64,000 nt of DNA from an uncultured Ulvibacter sp. (GTDB lineage: Bacteria; Bacteroidota; Bacteroidia; Flavobacteriales; Flavobacteriaceae), in the NCBI GenBank assembly GCA_913063405.1, contig CAJXZB010000002.1, forward strand, positions 94,246-158,245. The letters are read 5' to 3'. Made by a program: the position numbers and the translations under genes. Positions 37,007-46,766 of the stretch are shown in pieces. Every line of letters begins with the position of its first letter. Position 1 is the stretch's first letter. The notes under the pieces are model-generated. The model had not been told where the DNA came from and searched no databases. It was given only the letters and a program-made list of their open reading frames with translations.

Positions 37007-38113
37007 CTAAACACACTGAAATAACTTCCCTGGCAAGGGTCTCACCACACCTTTCAGCTCTAGGTTTAATAAAATAGTTACGGCTTTGTGTGTTGGAATA
37101 TGACATTGTAAAGCAATACTATCCAGTAGTTCTTTGTTCTTTTCTTTTAAATATTCATATACTTTTTCTTCTTCTTTTGTTAGCACAGCGAATAATTCTG
37201 TTTGCTGAGGCCTTACCTTTGTATTATCCAATTTCCAGCCAAGCATATAAACAATATCCGCAGCACAAGTAAGTAATCTTGCTTGCTGTGATTTAATTAA
37301 ATTATTACACCCTTCACTTTGGCTGTCCGAGGTTCTACCGGGTACCGCAAAAACTTCTCTACTGTATGAGTTGGCGATATCTGCCGTAACAAGGCTTCCT
37401 CCTTTTACTGCCGATTCTATAACAACCGTTGCCTCACTCATTCCTGCAATGATGCGATTTCGTTTTAAGAAATTTATTCGGTCAAAGTTGTCACTGCTCC
37501 AAAATTCAGAAATAAACCCTCCATTTTCTTCAACCTTAGAAACGTATTTTTTGTGAACTTTTGGATATATTTGATTAAACCCATGCGCTAAGCAAGCTAT
37601 TGTTTGCAACCCACAATCCATTGCAGCTTTATGGGCCACGATGTCCACTCCATATGCAAATCCAGATACTATGATTGGATTAACCGGAGACAATTCTTCT
37701 ATAAGTTGTTCACAAAACTTCCTTCCATAGGACGTCACCTTTCTTGTACCTACAATACTTATAGTCTTCTTGAGTCCAAGGTCGATATTTCCTTTTTGAA
37801 AATACAAAATAGGGCCGTCCAAGCAATGCTTCAGTCGTTCCGGGTATTGCTTGTCTTTGAAATAGCTGTAGGTAATTCTATTGTCCTCTATAAATTTCAA
37901 CTCCTCTTCCGCATCTTCCAGTAATGCATTGGCATGCAGGCCTTTAAGTTTTACAGCTCCAATGCCATCAATTTTGAGTAGTGTACTTTTCTTTTCTTTA
38001 AAAATCCCTTCAGCCGAACCGACAAATTGTAATAATTTTTTCGCTGAAGTATCTCCAAGATTCGGAACACGCTGTAAAGCAAGCATGTACCGTAATTCAT
38101 TTTTAGAAAGCAT
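37007..38113 (-). CDS. dprA: DNA-processing protein DprA
   Basis: DprA protects incoming single-stranded DNA and loads RecA during natural transformation. From the ATG at 38113 the product is 368 residues. It opens MLSKNELRYMLALQRVPNLG with a SAM/HhH-like N-terminal part, then has the Rossmann-like core with SIVGTRKVTSYGRKFCEQL, IVSGFAYGVDIVAHKAAM and GLQTIACLAHGFNQIYP, and a C-terminal winged helix. The frame stays open to an ATG at 38197, but the added residues (MILFWKSELINNS onward) are not expected in the family. Confidence 0.94.
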   Translation of the reverse strand: MLSKNELRYMLALQRVPNLGDTSAKKLLQFVGSAEGIFKEKKSTLLKIDGIGAVKLKGLHANALLEDAEEELKFIEDNRITYSYFKDKQYPERLKHCLDGPILYFQKGNIDLGLKKTISIVGTRKVTSYGRKFCEQLIEELSPVNPIIVSGFAYGVDIVAHKAAMDCGLQTIACLAHGFNQIYPKVHKKYVSKVEENGGFISEFWSSDNFDRINFLKRNRIIAGMSEATVVIESAVKGGSLVTADIANSYSREVFAVPGRTSDSQSEGCNNLIKSQQARLLTCAADIVYMLGWKLDNTKVRPQQTELFAVLTKEEEKVYEYLKEKNKELLDSIALQCHIPTHKAVTILLNLELKGVVRPLPGKLFQCV

Positions 38114-38210
38114 AAAAGTTGCAAAATAATAGGGGAGCACATAAATGTACAAATTTTTTGAGTTGTTAATAAGTTCACTCTTCCAAAATAGAATCAAATT
38201 GAAAAAAAAG

Positions 38211-38218
38211 TATATTTG
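38211..38218 (+). promoter_or_regulatory. Promoter core of the HU/SPOR gene, probably leaderless
   Basis: TATATTTG matches TAnnTTTG exactly and ends five bases before the ATG at 38224. Confidence 0.5.
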
Positions 38219-38223
38219 TTTTG

Positions 38224-39165
38224 ATGCAGTTAGCCACTTATATAAATGATCTTCTTTATCGTTATGAATGCGTAATTATACCTGGATTTGGTGCGTTTTT
38301 AACACAGTATAATTCTGCCAGGATTGATAATGATTCTAACACTTTCTATCCTCCGGGAAAAACACTTCTGTTTAACAGGCAATTACAAACCAATGATGGC
38401 TTGCTTGCTAATTATTTGGCTTCTGTTGAGAACTGTAGTTACGAACTTGCACTTCAGAAAATTCGAAATTTTACGGGAGGACTTTCCTTGCAGCTTTCAG
38501 AAAGGCAAGTGGTATCATTCAAAAATATTGGAGAATTCTATCTTAATGATGAATACTCGGTTCAATTTACTCCTTCAGAAAAAGAAAATTTTAGCCCGGT
38601 ATCTTTTGGCTTAAACACTTTTTACTCCCTTCGTATTTCGCGTGAAGTTTATAAAGAAGAGGTGTTAGAAATTGAAGATAAAACTCCATTACTTTTTACT
38701 CCTGAAAAAAGAGAAGCTAAACCATACCTTAAGTATGCTGCAATTGCACTAATCGCAATATCGATAGGTGGGTTTGGCGGTTTAAAAATGTATGAGGGGA
38801 AAGTGCAAAAACACAATTTTGTTGAAAAACAAAAAGCCAATACAATGCTGGAGAATCAAATACAGGAGGCAACTTTTGTAATTGAAAATCCATTGCCAGC
38901 TCTTAACCTTACACTTCCTAAAGAAACTGGTAAATACCATATCGTTGCTGGTGCCTTTCGTGTAGAAGAAAATGCCAACAAAAAGCTACATCAGCTTATT
39001 GAAAGAGGTTTTTCTGCCAAATCTATTGGCGCTAATAAATATGGTTTACACATGATTGTTTATAGTAGCCACAAAAATAGGTTAGAAGCCCGCAAGGAAC
39101 TAAGGAAAATTAAGACCACTGAGAACCAAAGTGCTTGGTTATTAGTGAAAGAACTTTCGAAATAG
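38224..39165 (+). CDS. HU-CCDC81-like and SPOR domain protein
   Basis: From ATG 38224 the product is 313 residues. The first about 140 are two HU-like (CCDC81-type) domains, with IIPGFGAFLTQY and GEFYLNDEYSVQFTPS. One membrane helix follows at about 170-188 (YAAIALIAISIGGFGGLKMY). A C-terminal SPOR domain starts YHIVAGAFRVEENANKKL. SPOR domains bind denuded peptidoglycan at division sites, so the protein probably links the cell wall to something inside the cell. A TTG at 38221 is the only other start and adds one residue. Confidence 0.88.
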   Translation: MQLATYINDLLYRYECVIIPGFGAFLTQYNSARIDNDSNTFYPPGKTLLFNRQLQTNDGLLANYLASVENCSYELALQKIRNFTGGLSLQLSERQVVSFKNIGEFYLNDEYSVQFTPSEKENFSPVSFGLNTFYSLRISREVYKEEVLEIEDKTPLLFTPEKREAKPYLKYAAIALIAISIGGFGGLKMYEGKVQKHNFVEKQKANTMLENQIQEATFVIENPLPALNLTLPKETGKYHIVAGAFRVEENANKKLHQLIERGFSAKSIGANKYGLHMIVYSSHKNRLEARKELRKIKTTENQSAWLLVKELSK

Positions 39166-39224
39166 ATTCCTTTTCCCTTTTTAAATCTTTCCCATATTAA
39201 AATTCCCTCATTAGAAGGAAATGC

Positions 39225-39232
39225 TACCTTTG
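39225..39232 (+). promoter_or_regulatory. Promoter core of the thioesterase gene
   Basis: TACCTTTG matches TAnnTTTG exactly, 14 bases before the ATG at 39247. Confidence 0.5.
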
Positions 39233-39246
39233 CAAAAAAAAGTATC

Positions 39247-39756
39247 ATGGATACAAAAAGCCCAAAAGACTCTAGAACAATTGTGACCGATCTCGTTCTA
39301 CCAAGTGAAACTAATCCAATTGGGAATATGTTTGGAGGTGAGCTATTAGCACGTATGGATAGAGCCGCAAGTATTGCTGCCAGAAGACACAGCCGTAGAA
39401 TTGTAGTCACCGTTTCTGTGAATCACGTAGCTTTCAATAAAATGATTCCCCTTGGAAGTGTTGTTACTGTAGAAGCTCATGTATCCAGAGCCTTTAAAAG
39501 CTCTATGGAAGTATATATGGATGTCTGGATTGAGGATAGAGAAAGTGGTTTGCGTTCTAAAGCAAATGAAGCTATTTATACTTTTGTTGCCGTTGACGAA
39601 ATGGGGAACCCTGTTCCTGTTCCTGCATTGATTCCTGAAACCAAACTTGAAAAAGAACGTTTCGAAGCTGCCTTGCGTAGAAAACAACTAAGTCTTGTAA
39701 TTGCTGGAAAGATGAGCCCAAGAGACGCGACAGAATTAAAAGCGTTATTCGAATAA
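39247..39756 (+). CDS. Acyl-CoA thioesterase (hotdog fold, YciA/BFIT type)
   Basis: The 169-residue protein shows the hotdog pattern of acyl-CoA hydrolases: VLPSETNPIGNMFGGELLARMDRAASIAARRHSRR (with the catalytic-region GG-x-L-x-x-x-D), VVTVSVNHVAFNKMIPLGSV and the Thr/Ser-rich C-terminal strand. It probably hydrolyses acyl-CoA in the cytoplasm; chain-length preference cannot be read. It is a single gene with its own promoter core. Confidence 0.9.
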   Translation: MDTKSPKDSRTIVTDLVLPSETNPIGNMFGGELLARMDRAASIAARRHSRRIVVTVSVNHVAFNKMIPLGSVVTVEAHVSRAFKSSMEVYMDVWIEDRESGLRSKANEAIYTFVAVDEMGNPVPVPALIPETKLEKERFEAALRRKQLSLVIAGKMSPRDATELKALFE

Positions 39757-39865
39757 GCAGTAAGGAACAGCTCTTATCTTCGGCTCGATAGTCGCTCCGT
39801 AGATTCCAATTTCTTGAAACTCTTATTTTAATGGCCTTCCTTATGGAGATTAATCTGTAATTAGG

Positions 39866-39873
39866 TATATTTG
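39866..39873 (+). promoter_or_regulatory. Promoter core of the S8 protease gene
   Basis: TATATTTG matches TAnnTTTG exactly, 63 bases before the ATG at 39937. The decayed copy has TATATTTA at the equivalent place (43789-43796). Confidence 0.55.
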
Positions 39874-39936
39874 AAGTGCTTACAAAGAAATTTACATTTC
39901 TAAAGCAACAAATTCACATTTTAAATATATTTTCCA

Positions 39937-42900
39937 ATGAAAAAAATTGCGCTTTCTAACCTATCAAAATGTCGGGGTCTAACGGCTTTGGCAATGGCAT
40001 TTGTTTTCTCAATGGCATTTGCACAAAATCCTTATACAGTGGAACTTCAAGATAAATCTGTTGAAATTCCTGAAAATATTAATTCGTTCCAATGGAGCCA
40101 AATGCCAGAATCGTCAAAACTCGATAATGGATATTTCGGTTGGGTTCAGTTTTATGAAACCCCCAATCAAACTGTACAAGACCGTTTTAAATTGAATGAC
40201 CTTAACTTATTGGAATATATACCTAATAAGACATTTTTATTCTATTTTCCTGAAACCACTTCAATTTCTTTTCTGAAAGACAATGGCGTTCGGGCAATTG
40301 TTCCAGTTGCAGGAAGTTATAAGTTATCTTCAACATTAAAAACCCCTCCTTACGAGGAATGGGCAACTGAAGGTGATAATATTCTGGTAACATTGCAGCA
40401 TCATAAAAATGTAACTGCCGAATATGTTATTAATGATTTAGCAACGCAACAGATCACTGTAAAAACCCAGTATAAGGGTTCGAACAATATAGACCTATCA
40501 ATACCTAATAACTGCCTAGAAGCGCTCTCAAATATGCCATATGTTAAATGGGTAGAGCTAATTGTTGCTCCTTCTATTCCTGACGACACTCGGGGAAGAA
40601 GCCTTCATAAAGCTAATGGCTTGGACACACAAACGGGTGTTGGACGTAACTATACCGGTGCAGGAATAGGGGTAATGTGTAGAGATGATGGTGCCGTTGG
40701 ACCACATATAGATTTCGAAGGAAGGATTACAGGTTTAGTTGGTGCCAACAGTGGTACTCATGGGGATGGTGTTTCTGGAATTATGGCAGGTGCAGGAAAT
40801 CTGGATCCTAGCAACCGTGGGATGGCGGCAGGAGCTAGTTTACTTGTAACAGACTATCAACCAAACTTTTTAGATACAACGACGACGACAAACATTAGTA
40901 ACGGTACAACTCAAATTACCAATTCTTCTTATAGCAATGGATGTAATGCTGGATATACCACTATTACTCAAACTGTAGATCAACAAACGAAAGACAATCC
41001 CACTGTACTTCATGTCTTCTCAGCTGGAAATTCGAATAACAATGATTGTGGCTATGGAGCAGGAAACCAATGGGGAAATATTACTGGAGGACATAAACAA
41101 GGTAAAAATGTTATTGCTACTGCCAATGTATTCTTTGACGGGTCGCTCGTAAATTCGAGTAGTCGTGGCCCTGCGCATGATGGTAGAATTAAACCAGATA
41201 TTGCAGCGAATGGTCAAAACCAAATTTCAACTAGTACTAATAATACCTATCAAACATTTGGGGGTACTTCTGGAGCCGCACCTGGAATAGCCGGAATTTC
41301 GGCACAATTATATGAGCTTTATGGCGACTTAAATGGTGGTGCTTTACCTCAATCGGCTTTAATCAAAGCCACTTTAATGAATACAGCCAATGAAGCCGGA
41401 AATATTGGTCCAGATTTCAAATTTGGTTGGGGTATTGTAAACGCTCTACGAGCTGGTATGCTCATTGAAGATGGCCATTATTTATCCGATAATGTTTCCC
41501 AAGGAAACTCAAATACACATACGATCAATGTTCCTTCGGGAATGGAGCAAGTGCGATTTATGGTCTATTGGAGTGATCCAGCTGCCTCTCCTGGAGCCAG
41601 CCCATCTCTGATAAATGACCTTGATTTAGTCGTTACAGACCCCTCTAGCGGCACACATTTACCATGGATTCTAGATGAAGCTCCAAACCCAACAAGCCTT
41701 GACTTGCCAGCTACGAATGGCGCCGACCACTTAAACAATGTAGAACAAGTGCTTTTAAATAGTCCCGATGCCGGTGATTATACGATCGAAATTAGTGGGT
41801 TTAATGTACCTATGGGACCTCAAGAGTACTTTGTTGTATATGAGATAATTTCAGAAGAAATTACAGTAACCTATCCAAATTCCGAAGAGCGTTTTGTTCT
41901 TGGCGAAACAGAGCAATTGCATTGGGATGCGATTGACAATGGAACCGGGTTTGACCTCGACTATTCAATCGATAATGGGGCTTCTTGGAATACAATTACA
42001 TCCGTTGCATCTAATGTAACCAACTACGCATGGAGCGTTCCTGTAAATGTTACTAGTGAGGCACTTATTAGAGTTTCGCGGGGATCATCCTCAGATACAA
42101 GTGATAATACATTTTCTATAGCCGAACTTGTGGATAATGTACAGTTAACCCAAGTATGTCCAGACAATGCTACCCTTACCTGGGATGCTGTGACTGACGC
42201 TGAATCTTATGATGTTTATATCCTTGGCGCTATGTATATGGAAGTTGTTGGAAACTCAACTACTACAAGTCTAAATGTCGCTATCACGGATCCAACGGAG
42301 CCAATTTGGGCAGCTGTTGTTGCAAGAAATGACACGGAAGGATGGAAAAGTAGAAGAACAATTGCCATAAATCATCCTGGTGGTTTGCTAAATTGTTCTC
42401 TTAATAATGACATGGCTGTAGTATCTGTAGAAAATGACCCAAGTGATTTTGCATTTGTTTGTTCGGGTAATTCAGATGTTATTATTTCGGCAACATTTAG
42501 AAACTCTGGAATTGATCCTCAAAGTAATTTTACAGTAGCCTATCAACTTGATAGTGATCCTATTGTAGAAGAAACGTTTAGCGGGACTCTAGGATCAGGC
42601 GCACAAGAAATATATGATTTTACAACACCACTTACCATCACTGCCTCTGGAGAATACACGCTCACTGTTTCTGTCGATCTTTCAGGTGATGAGAATGTAA
42701 GTAACGACGAAGTTCAATTGCCTTTTTACGCAGTTACTGAGGCCACAGCTCTTGATTTTACTGAAACCTTTGAGACTAACGGATTTCCACCACCTTCTTG
42801 GACAATTGACAACCCAGATGGTGATACGACCTGGGTTGAACAAGGAAATATTACTGGAAGTGATGGAAACGCAAGTGTAACTGCTTATATTAATAATTAC

Positions 42901-43551
42901 AATTATAATTCCCCTGGTGAGGAGGATATTTTCACTACCGAAATTTTTGATCTTACAAATTCTGGAATGATAACTTTGGATTTCGATCTGGCTAAAGCCC
43001 AATACTCAGCTTCACTTTTTGATGGTCTTAGAATTGAAGCTTCGATAGATTGTGGTGCAACTTATAGTGTGATTTACTTTAAAGAAGATCTAGACTTATC
43101 CACACTTCCTGGCTATGAAACTGCAAATCAATGGACTCCGGGGTCATCGTCTGATTGGCGCAATGAAGAAATAGATCTTAGCGCATTCTCAGGTGAGAAC
43201 GTACTATTTAGATTTATAAATATAAATGGGTATGGAAATAGTACTTTTGTTGATAACATAAACGTAACTGGTGTATTAGGTGTTGAAGAAAACATTTTAT
43301 CTGAACTTATTTCTCTTTATCCAAATCCAGCTTCAAATGAAGTGCATATTGCTATAGGGAATGCAGCTTTTGATTCACTTGAAGTGATGGTTGTGAATAG
43401 CCTAGGTCAAAGAATTCAGACTATTGACAGCTCTAGTGTTCAGAGAAACAGCAATGTTTCTTTCGATGTTAGGAATCTAGCAAGTGGGTTGTATTTTATA
43501 ACGATCAAAGCAGATAACACTTCTATAACCAAGAAGTTATTAATCGAATAG
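39937..43551 (+). CDS. Secreted S8 (subtilisin-like) serine protease with T9SS sorting domain
   Basis: The 1204-residue protein has a signal peptide (LAMAFVFSMAFAQN) and a propeptide to about residue 220. The S8 catalytic domain has Asp in CRDDGAVG (Asp250), His in SGTHGDGVSG (His275) and Ser in GGTSGAAPG (Ser445). Beta-sandwich domains follow, including a fibronectin-like part near 735-800. A choice-of-anchor J/MAM-like module spans about 915-1110 (FETNGFPPPSWTIDNPDGDT onward). The C-terminal type A sorting domain begins SLYPNPASNE. It should be exported by the type IX system and digest extracellular protein. A decayed tandem copy follows at 43856. Confidence 0.95.
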   Translation: MKKIALSNLSKCRGLTALAMAFVFSMAFAQNPYTVELQDKSVEIPENINSFQWSQMPESSKLDNGYFGWVQFYETPNQTVQDRFKLNDLNLLEYIPNKTFLFYFPETTSISFLKDNGVRAIVPVAGSYKLSSTLKTPPYEEWATEGDNILVTLQHHKNVTAEYVINDLATQQITVKTQYKGSNNIDLSIPNNCLEALSNMPYVKWVELIVAPSIPDDTRGRSLHKANGLDTQTGVGRNYTGAGIGVMCRDDGAVGPHIDFEGRITGLVGANSGTHGDGVSGIMAGAGNLDPSNRGMAAGASLLVTDYQPNFLDTTTTTNISNGTTQITNSSYSNGCNAGYTTITQTVDQQTKDNPTVLHVFSAGNSNNNDCGYGAGNQWGNITGGHKQGKNVIATANVFFDGSLVNSSSRGPAHDGRIKPDIAANGQNQISTSTNNTYQTFGGTSGAAPGIAGISAQLYELYGDLNGGALPQSALIKATLMNTANEAGNIGPDFKFGWGIVNALRAGMLIEDGHYLSDNVSQGNSNTHTINVPSGMEQVRFMVYWSDPAASPGASPSLINDLDLVVTDPSSGTHLPWILDEAPNPTSLDLPATNGADHLNNVEQVLLNSPDAGDYTIEISGFNVPMGPQEYFVVYEIISEEITVTYPNSEERFVLGETEQLHWDAIDNGTGFDLDYSIDNGASWNTITSVASNVTNYAWSVPVNVTSEALIRVSRGSSSDTSDNTFSIAELVDNVQLTQVCPDNATLTWDAVTDAESYDVYILGAMYMEVVGNSTTTSLNVAITDPTEPIWAAVVARNDTEGWKSRRTIAINHPGGLLNCSLNNDMAVVSVENDPSDFAFVCSGNSDVIISATFRNSGIDPQSNFTVAYQLDSDPIVEETFSGTLGSGAQEIYDFTTPLTITASGEYTLTVSVDLSGDENVSNDEVQLPFYAVTEATALDFTETFETNGFPPPSWTIDNPDGDTTWVEQGNITGSDGNASVTAYINNYNYNSPGEEDIFTTEIFDLTNSGMITLDFDLAKAQYSASLFDGLRIEASIDCGATYSVIYFKEDLDLSTLPGYETANQWTPGSSSDWRNEEIDLSAFSGENVLFRFININGYGNSTFVDNINVTGVLGVEENILSELISLYPNPASNEVHIAIGNAAFDSLEVMVVNSLGQRIQTIDSSSVQRNSNVSFDVRNLASGLYFITIKADNTSITKKLLIE

Positions 43552-43570
43552 ATTATAGCATATAACAATA

Positions 43571-43603
43571 AAAAGGGATCTGCTTTTAGTAGATCCCCTT
43601 TTT
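43571..43603. terminator. Terminator behind the S8 protease gene
   Basis: GGGATCT (43575-43581) pairs with AGATCCC (43591-43597), followed by a T tract. An equivalent hairpin lies behind the decayed copy at 45501-45529. Confidence 0.85.
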
Positions 43604-43604
43604 A

Positions 43605-43680
43605 TTACATTTTATATATCCAATCTGCTGGACCCATCTTATTGGCGTTTCTATATATGCCGCCTTTTAAGATAATTTTT
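43605..43680 (-). pseudogene. 3'-end remnant of the envC-type gene
   Basis: Read leftward this stretch encodes IYRNANKMGPADWIYKM and a stop, nearly identical to the last residues of the intact EnvC-type protein at 45531 (IYRNANKMNPADWIYKM). The nucleotide match starts at the stop codon and fades after about 75 bases. Nothing else of the gene is present. It marks the edge of the duplicated unit that produced the second S8 copy. Confidence 0.88.
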
Positions 43681-43855
43681 TTGGGTTGAAATCAATCAAC
43701 TCGATGGGATTTCTCCTTTTTTCAATAGTTTTCTCTTGTTAAACCCTGTTTTAACAGCTAAGCCCGTTGGGTTTAAACAGTAAATGGGTATATTTAAGAT
43801 GTTTACAGGCTAATTCCCTTTCCTGTTATTCAAACTATTGCTAAATTATATTTCT
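43681..43855. other. Upstream region of the decayed S8 copy
   Basis: This stretch includes a TATATTTA (43789-43796) at the place where the intact gene has a TATATTTG promoter core. A TTAAACCC...GGGTTTAA inverted repeat also lies here, with no T tract. Confidence 0.5.
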
Positions 43856-45482
43856 ATGAAAAAGTTACGCGTTCTAGACTACTTAAATTTAAGGGACTTA
43901 CTGCATTCATGATGGCATTTGTTTTCTCATTATCATTTGCACAAAACCCATATGCGGTTCAGTTCCAAAACAAAACAATTGAAATTCCAGAAAACATAGA
44001 TTCCTTCCAATGAAACCAAATGCCTAAATCTTCACGATTTGACAATGGATACTATGGTTGGGCTCAGTTTTATGAAACACCAAACCAAACAATACAAGAT
44101 CGTTTTAGACTAAATAACCTTCAGCTATTGGAATATATTCCTAATAAGGCGTATTTATTTTATTTTCCAGAAACCACATCAATTTCTTTTCTGAAAGAGA
44201 ATGGAGTTCGATCAATCGTACCCGTTTCAGGTAATAATAAATTGCCTTTCACGCTTAAAAATGGCCCATATGAAGATTGTACTGAAGGAGATCACCTACT
44301 TAGTTACACTTCAGTATCACAAAAATGTCAATTCAGCCTATGTAATAAATGATCTTGCTACACAACAAATTGCAGTAAGACAAGAGTATAGAGGCGCTAA
44401 CAATATAGATTTATTAATTCCAAATAATTGTTTAGAAACACTTTCTAACCACCCCTATGTTAAGTGGGTTGAATTAATCGTTGCTCCCTCTATTCCAGAT
44501 GATACGCAGGGAAGAAGCCTTCATAGATCAAATGGTTTAGACACCCAGACAGGTGTTGGAAGAAACTATACTGGTGAGCCCGCGGTAGTTGAAACGTATA
44601 TCCCTACTTTGAACGCTGGGGAACAAAGCTAACTATGAGTTCACTACTCCAGCTGATTTAACTTCGGGAGGAGACCATATAATTACTACTTCTGTCTCAC
44701 TCCCTACAGACGAATATATCCTAAATAATAATAAAGATTTGTCTTTTATAGCTTATTTGAATGGTGTTCCACCAAGTGCTTGGACAATTCAAAACCCGGA
44801 CAATCTATTCACATGGGAAGAAAGAAACAATATTACTGGAAGTGATGGTAATCCTACGCTTGCCGCTTACGTTAATAATTCAAATTATTTAGGCTATGGT
44901 GAACAAGATTATTTGACAACAGATATGTACGATCTAACCAATCTTACAAATGGGGTCTTAAATTTTGATTTGGCTAAAACTCAATACTCTGCCACTGAAA
45001 GCGATATTTTATACGTAAGTATTTCAACAGATTGTGGAGATAGCTTTGCACTTGTATACGGATTACATGGTTTAGCCCTCTCGACAATACCAAACTATAA
45101 TACAACTAACAATTGGACTCCACAGACAGCAAATGAATGGAGGACCGAACAAATTGATTTAAGTTCATATGTTGGAGAACAGATAATCATTAGATTTCAG
45201 AATCTGAATTCTTATGGGAATAGCACCTATATTGATAATGTCTTTATAGATGGTATACTAGCGACAAATGATTTTGACGTTTCGGAGTTATCCATATATC
45301 CTAATCCCACTTCCCGAGAATTTACAATAAACCTTGGTAACACAGCTCACAACAATATAAATATAGTTAATAGTTTGGGACAACAACTTAAACAATACGA
45401 TAGTTCCGTATTTAACAATAACTCTCAAGCAAATTTTGATGTTAATGGAATTAAAATTCCAAAAAAACTACTCATTAAATAG
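43856..45482 (+). pseudogene. Decayed tandem copy of the S8 protease gene, catalytic domain deleted
   Basis: From ATG 43856 the sequence follows the intact gene but has several lesions. There is a one-base loss before GLTAFMMAFVFSLSFAQN. A TGG to TGA change turns a Trp into a stop in the propeptide (FQ-stop-NQMPKS). A frameshift lies near 44295, before LVTLQYHKNVNSAYVIND. At about 44575 GVGRNYTG joins directly to EPAVVETY, which corresponds to skipping residues about 242-873 of the intact protein, so Asp, His and Ser are all gone. Another frameshift lies near 44630, and part of the sorting domain is missing (FDVNGIKIPKKLLIK). The anchor-J-like module (about 44740-45270) is still open. Confidence 0.93.
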
Positions 45483-45500
45483 CTGTGGTGATTACAATAA

Positions 45501-45529
45501 AAAGAGGGGGCTAATTAACTCCCCTTTTT
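45501..45529. terminator. Bidirectional terminator between S8 remnant and envC
   Basis: AAAGAGGGG and CCCCTTTTT arms flank an 11-base AT-rich loop, with A and T tracts outside. It can stop transcripts from both sides. Confidence 0.75.
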
Positions 45530-45530
45530 A

Positions 45531-46766
45531 TTACATTTTATATATCCAATCTGCAGGATTCATCTTATTGGCATTTCGATAGATGTAGAACTTTAAGACA
45601 GTTTTCCCAGTTGTAGAGTTGTTAAAAATAGTTCCTATTTCTTGCTTCGTTTTTACCTTATCACCCTTTTTTACGGAAACTGTTCCAAGGTTTCTATAAA
45701 TGGTAATATAATCTCCATGCCGAATATAAATTGCCTGATTAGCACCCTTTATTTGTTGAATTTGCATCACTTCCCCGTCAAAAACTGCCCTCGCTTTTGC
45801 ACGGGTTTCAGTTGTAATATCCACGCCATTGTTATTGGTGGTTACATTCGGAAACTGGCGATGTTTATGGGTACCATAACTCTCTGTAACCACACCTTTC
45901 TCCACTGGCCATATTAACCTTCCTTTATTACTGGTAAAATTCGCTGCTAGTGCTTTCGCTTCAGGAGTAAGAGCAAACCTTGTCAGTTTCGTTTTTTTCG
46001 TTGCAGGCTTATTTCCAGATTTTTTATTTGACCTTGCTATTGCCACCTTTATCAATGCTTCTATTTGCTTGTCAATAACAGCGGCTTCCTTTTGTTTCTT
46101 CCGTATTTGAGATGCAAATTTACCCTCATTCTTCTTAAGCGAAGCCACTAATAATTCTTGATCTTTTTTTTCTTCTTTCAGTTTTGTCTTTGCTAGTCTA
46201 TTTTCTTTAATAAGAGACTCCTTCTGTTTCTTTTGTACTATAAGATCGTTATTCAATTGTTGCAACAAACTTGTTTTTTCCTTAATGCTTTCTCCTTGCT
46301 TCTTTCGTTGTTTGGCATATTGCTTCATATACTGAAGTCGCTTATATGCCTGTAGAAAAGTTTCCGAAGAGAACAAAAACATCACCCTACTCTGCCGCGA
46401 TTTACTTTTATAAGATTTACTAATCATCCCCGCATAGTCCTCCTTTAGTTCTTTCAACTCGTCCCTTAACCCATCCATTTTTTGGAGGTTGTCGTTTATA
46501 TTTCGAGTAAGTAAATTTGCCTGTTGATTCGTAACTCGAATTAGGTTTTCCCGTGCAGAAATGCGTTGTGAAATATCTTCAACCTGAGTCAATACAGACT
46601 TTTTCTCTCCACGAGTTTTAAAGAGGAATGCATTAATTTGCTTTATTTCATTAAGTATAAAAACACGTCTTTCTTCCAGCTCCTTCTGCTTATCTGGTTG
46701 TGCAAAAGCAGACACACCTGTTATAAAACAAAGTACTATAAAAAGATGTAGTAGAATCTTTTTCAT
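45531..46766 (-). CDS. Murein hydrolase activator EnvC / M23 peptidase
   Basis: The 411-residue protein has a signal peptide (LLHLFIVLCFITGVSAFAQP) and a long coiled coil at about 22-245, rich in Lys, Glu and Gln. A C-terminal LytM/M23 domain follows (RLIWPVEKGVVTESYGTHKH, GVDITTETRAKARAVFDGEV, AIYIRHGDYITIYRNLG). The canonical zinc ligands are mostly replaced, so it probably activates amidases, as E. coli EnvC does, more than cutting itself. It overlaps the DUF4292 gene by 4 bases and is last in the leftward run from 48926. Confidence 0.9.
   Translation of the reverse strand: MKKILLHLFIVLCFITGVSAFAQPDKQKELEERRVFILNEIKQINAFLFKTRGEKKSVLTQVEDISQRISARENLIRVTNQQANLLTRNINDNLQKMDGLRDELKELKEDYAGMISKSYKSKSRQSRVMFLFSSETFLQAYKRLQYMKQYAKQRKKQGESIKEKTSLLQQLNNDLIVQKKQKESLIKENRLAKTKLKEEKKDQELLVASLKKNEGKFASQIRKKQKEAAVIDKQIEALIKVAIARSNKKSGNKPATKKTKLTRFALTPEAKALAANFTSNKGRLIWPVEKGVVTESYGTHKHRQFPNVTTNNNGVDITTETRAKARAVFDGEVMQIQQIKGANQAIYIRHGDYITIYRNLGTVSVKKGDKVKTKQEIGTIFNNSTTGKTVLKFYIYRNANKMNPADWIYKM

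Noticed and set aside
44201..44632. A separate 143-codon gene
   Set aside because: It is one frame of the broken propeptide of the second S8 copy, with no independent start.
44739..45482. A separate short secreted protein with sorting domain
   Set aside because: It aligns along its whole length with the end of the S8 protease and lacks its own start context, so it is part of the decayed copy.
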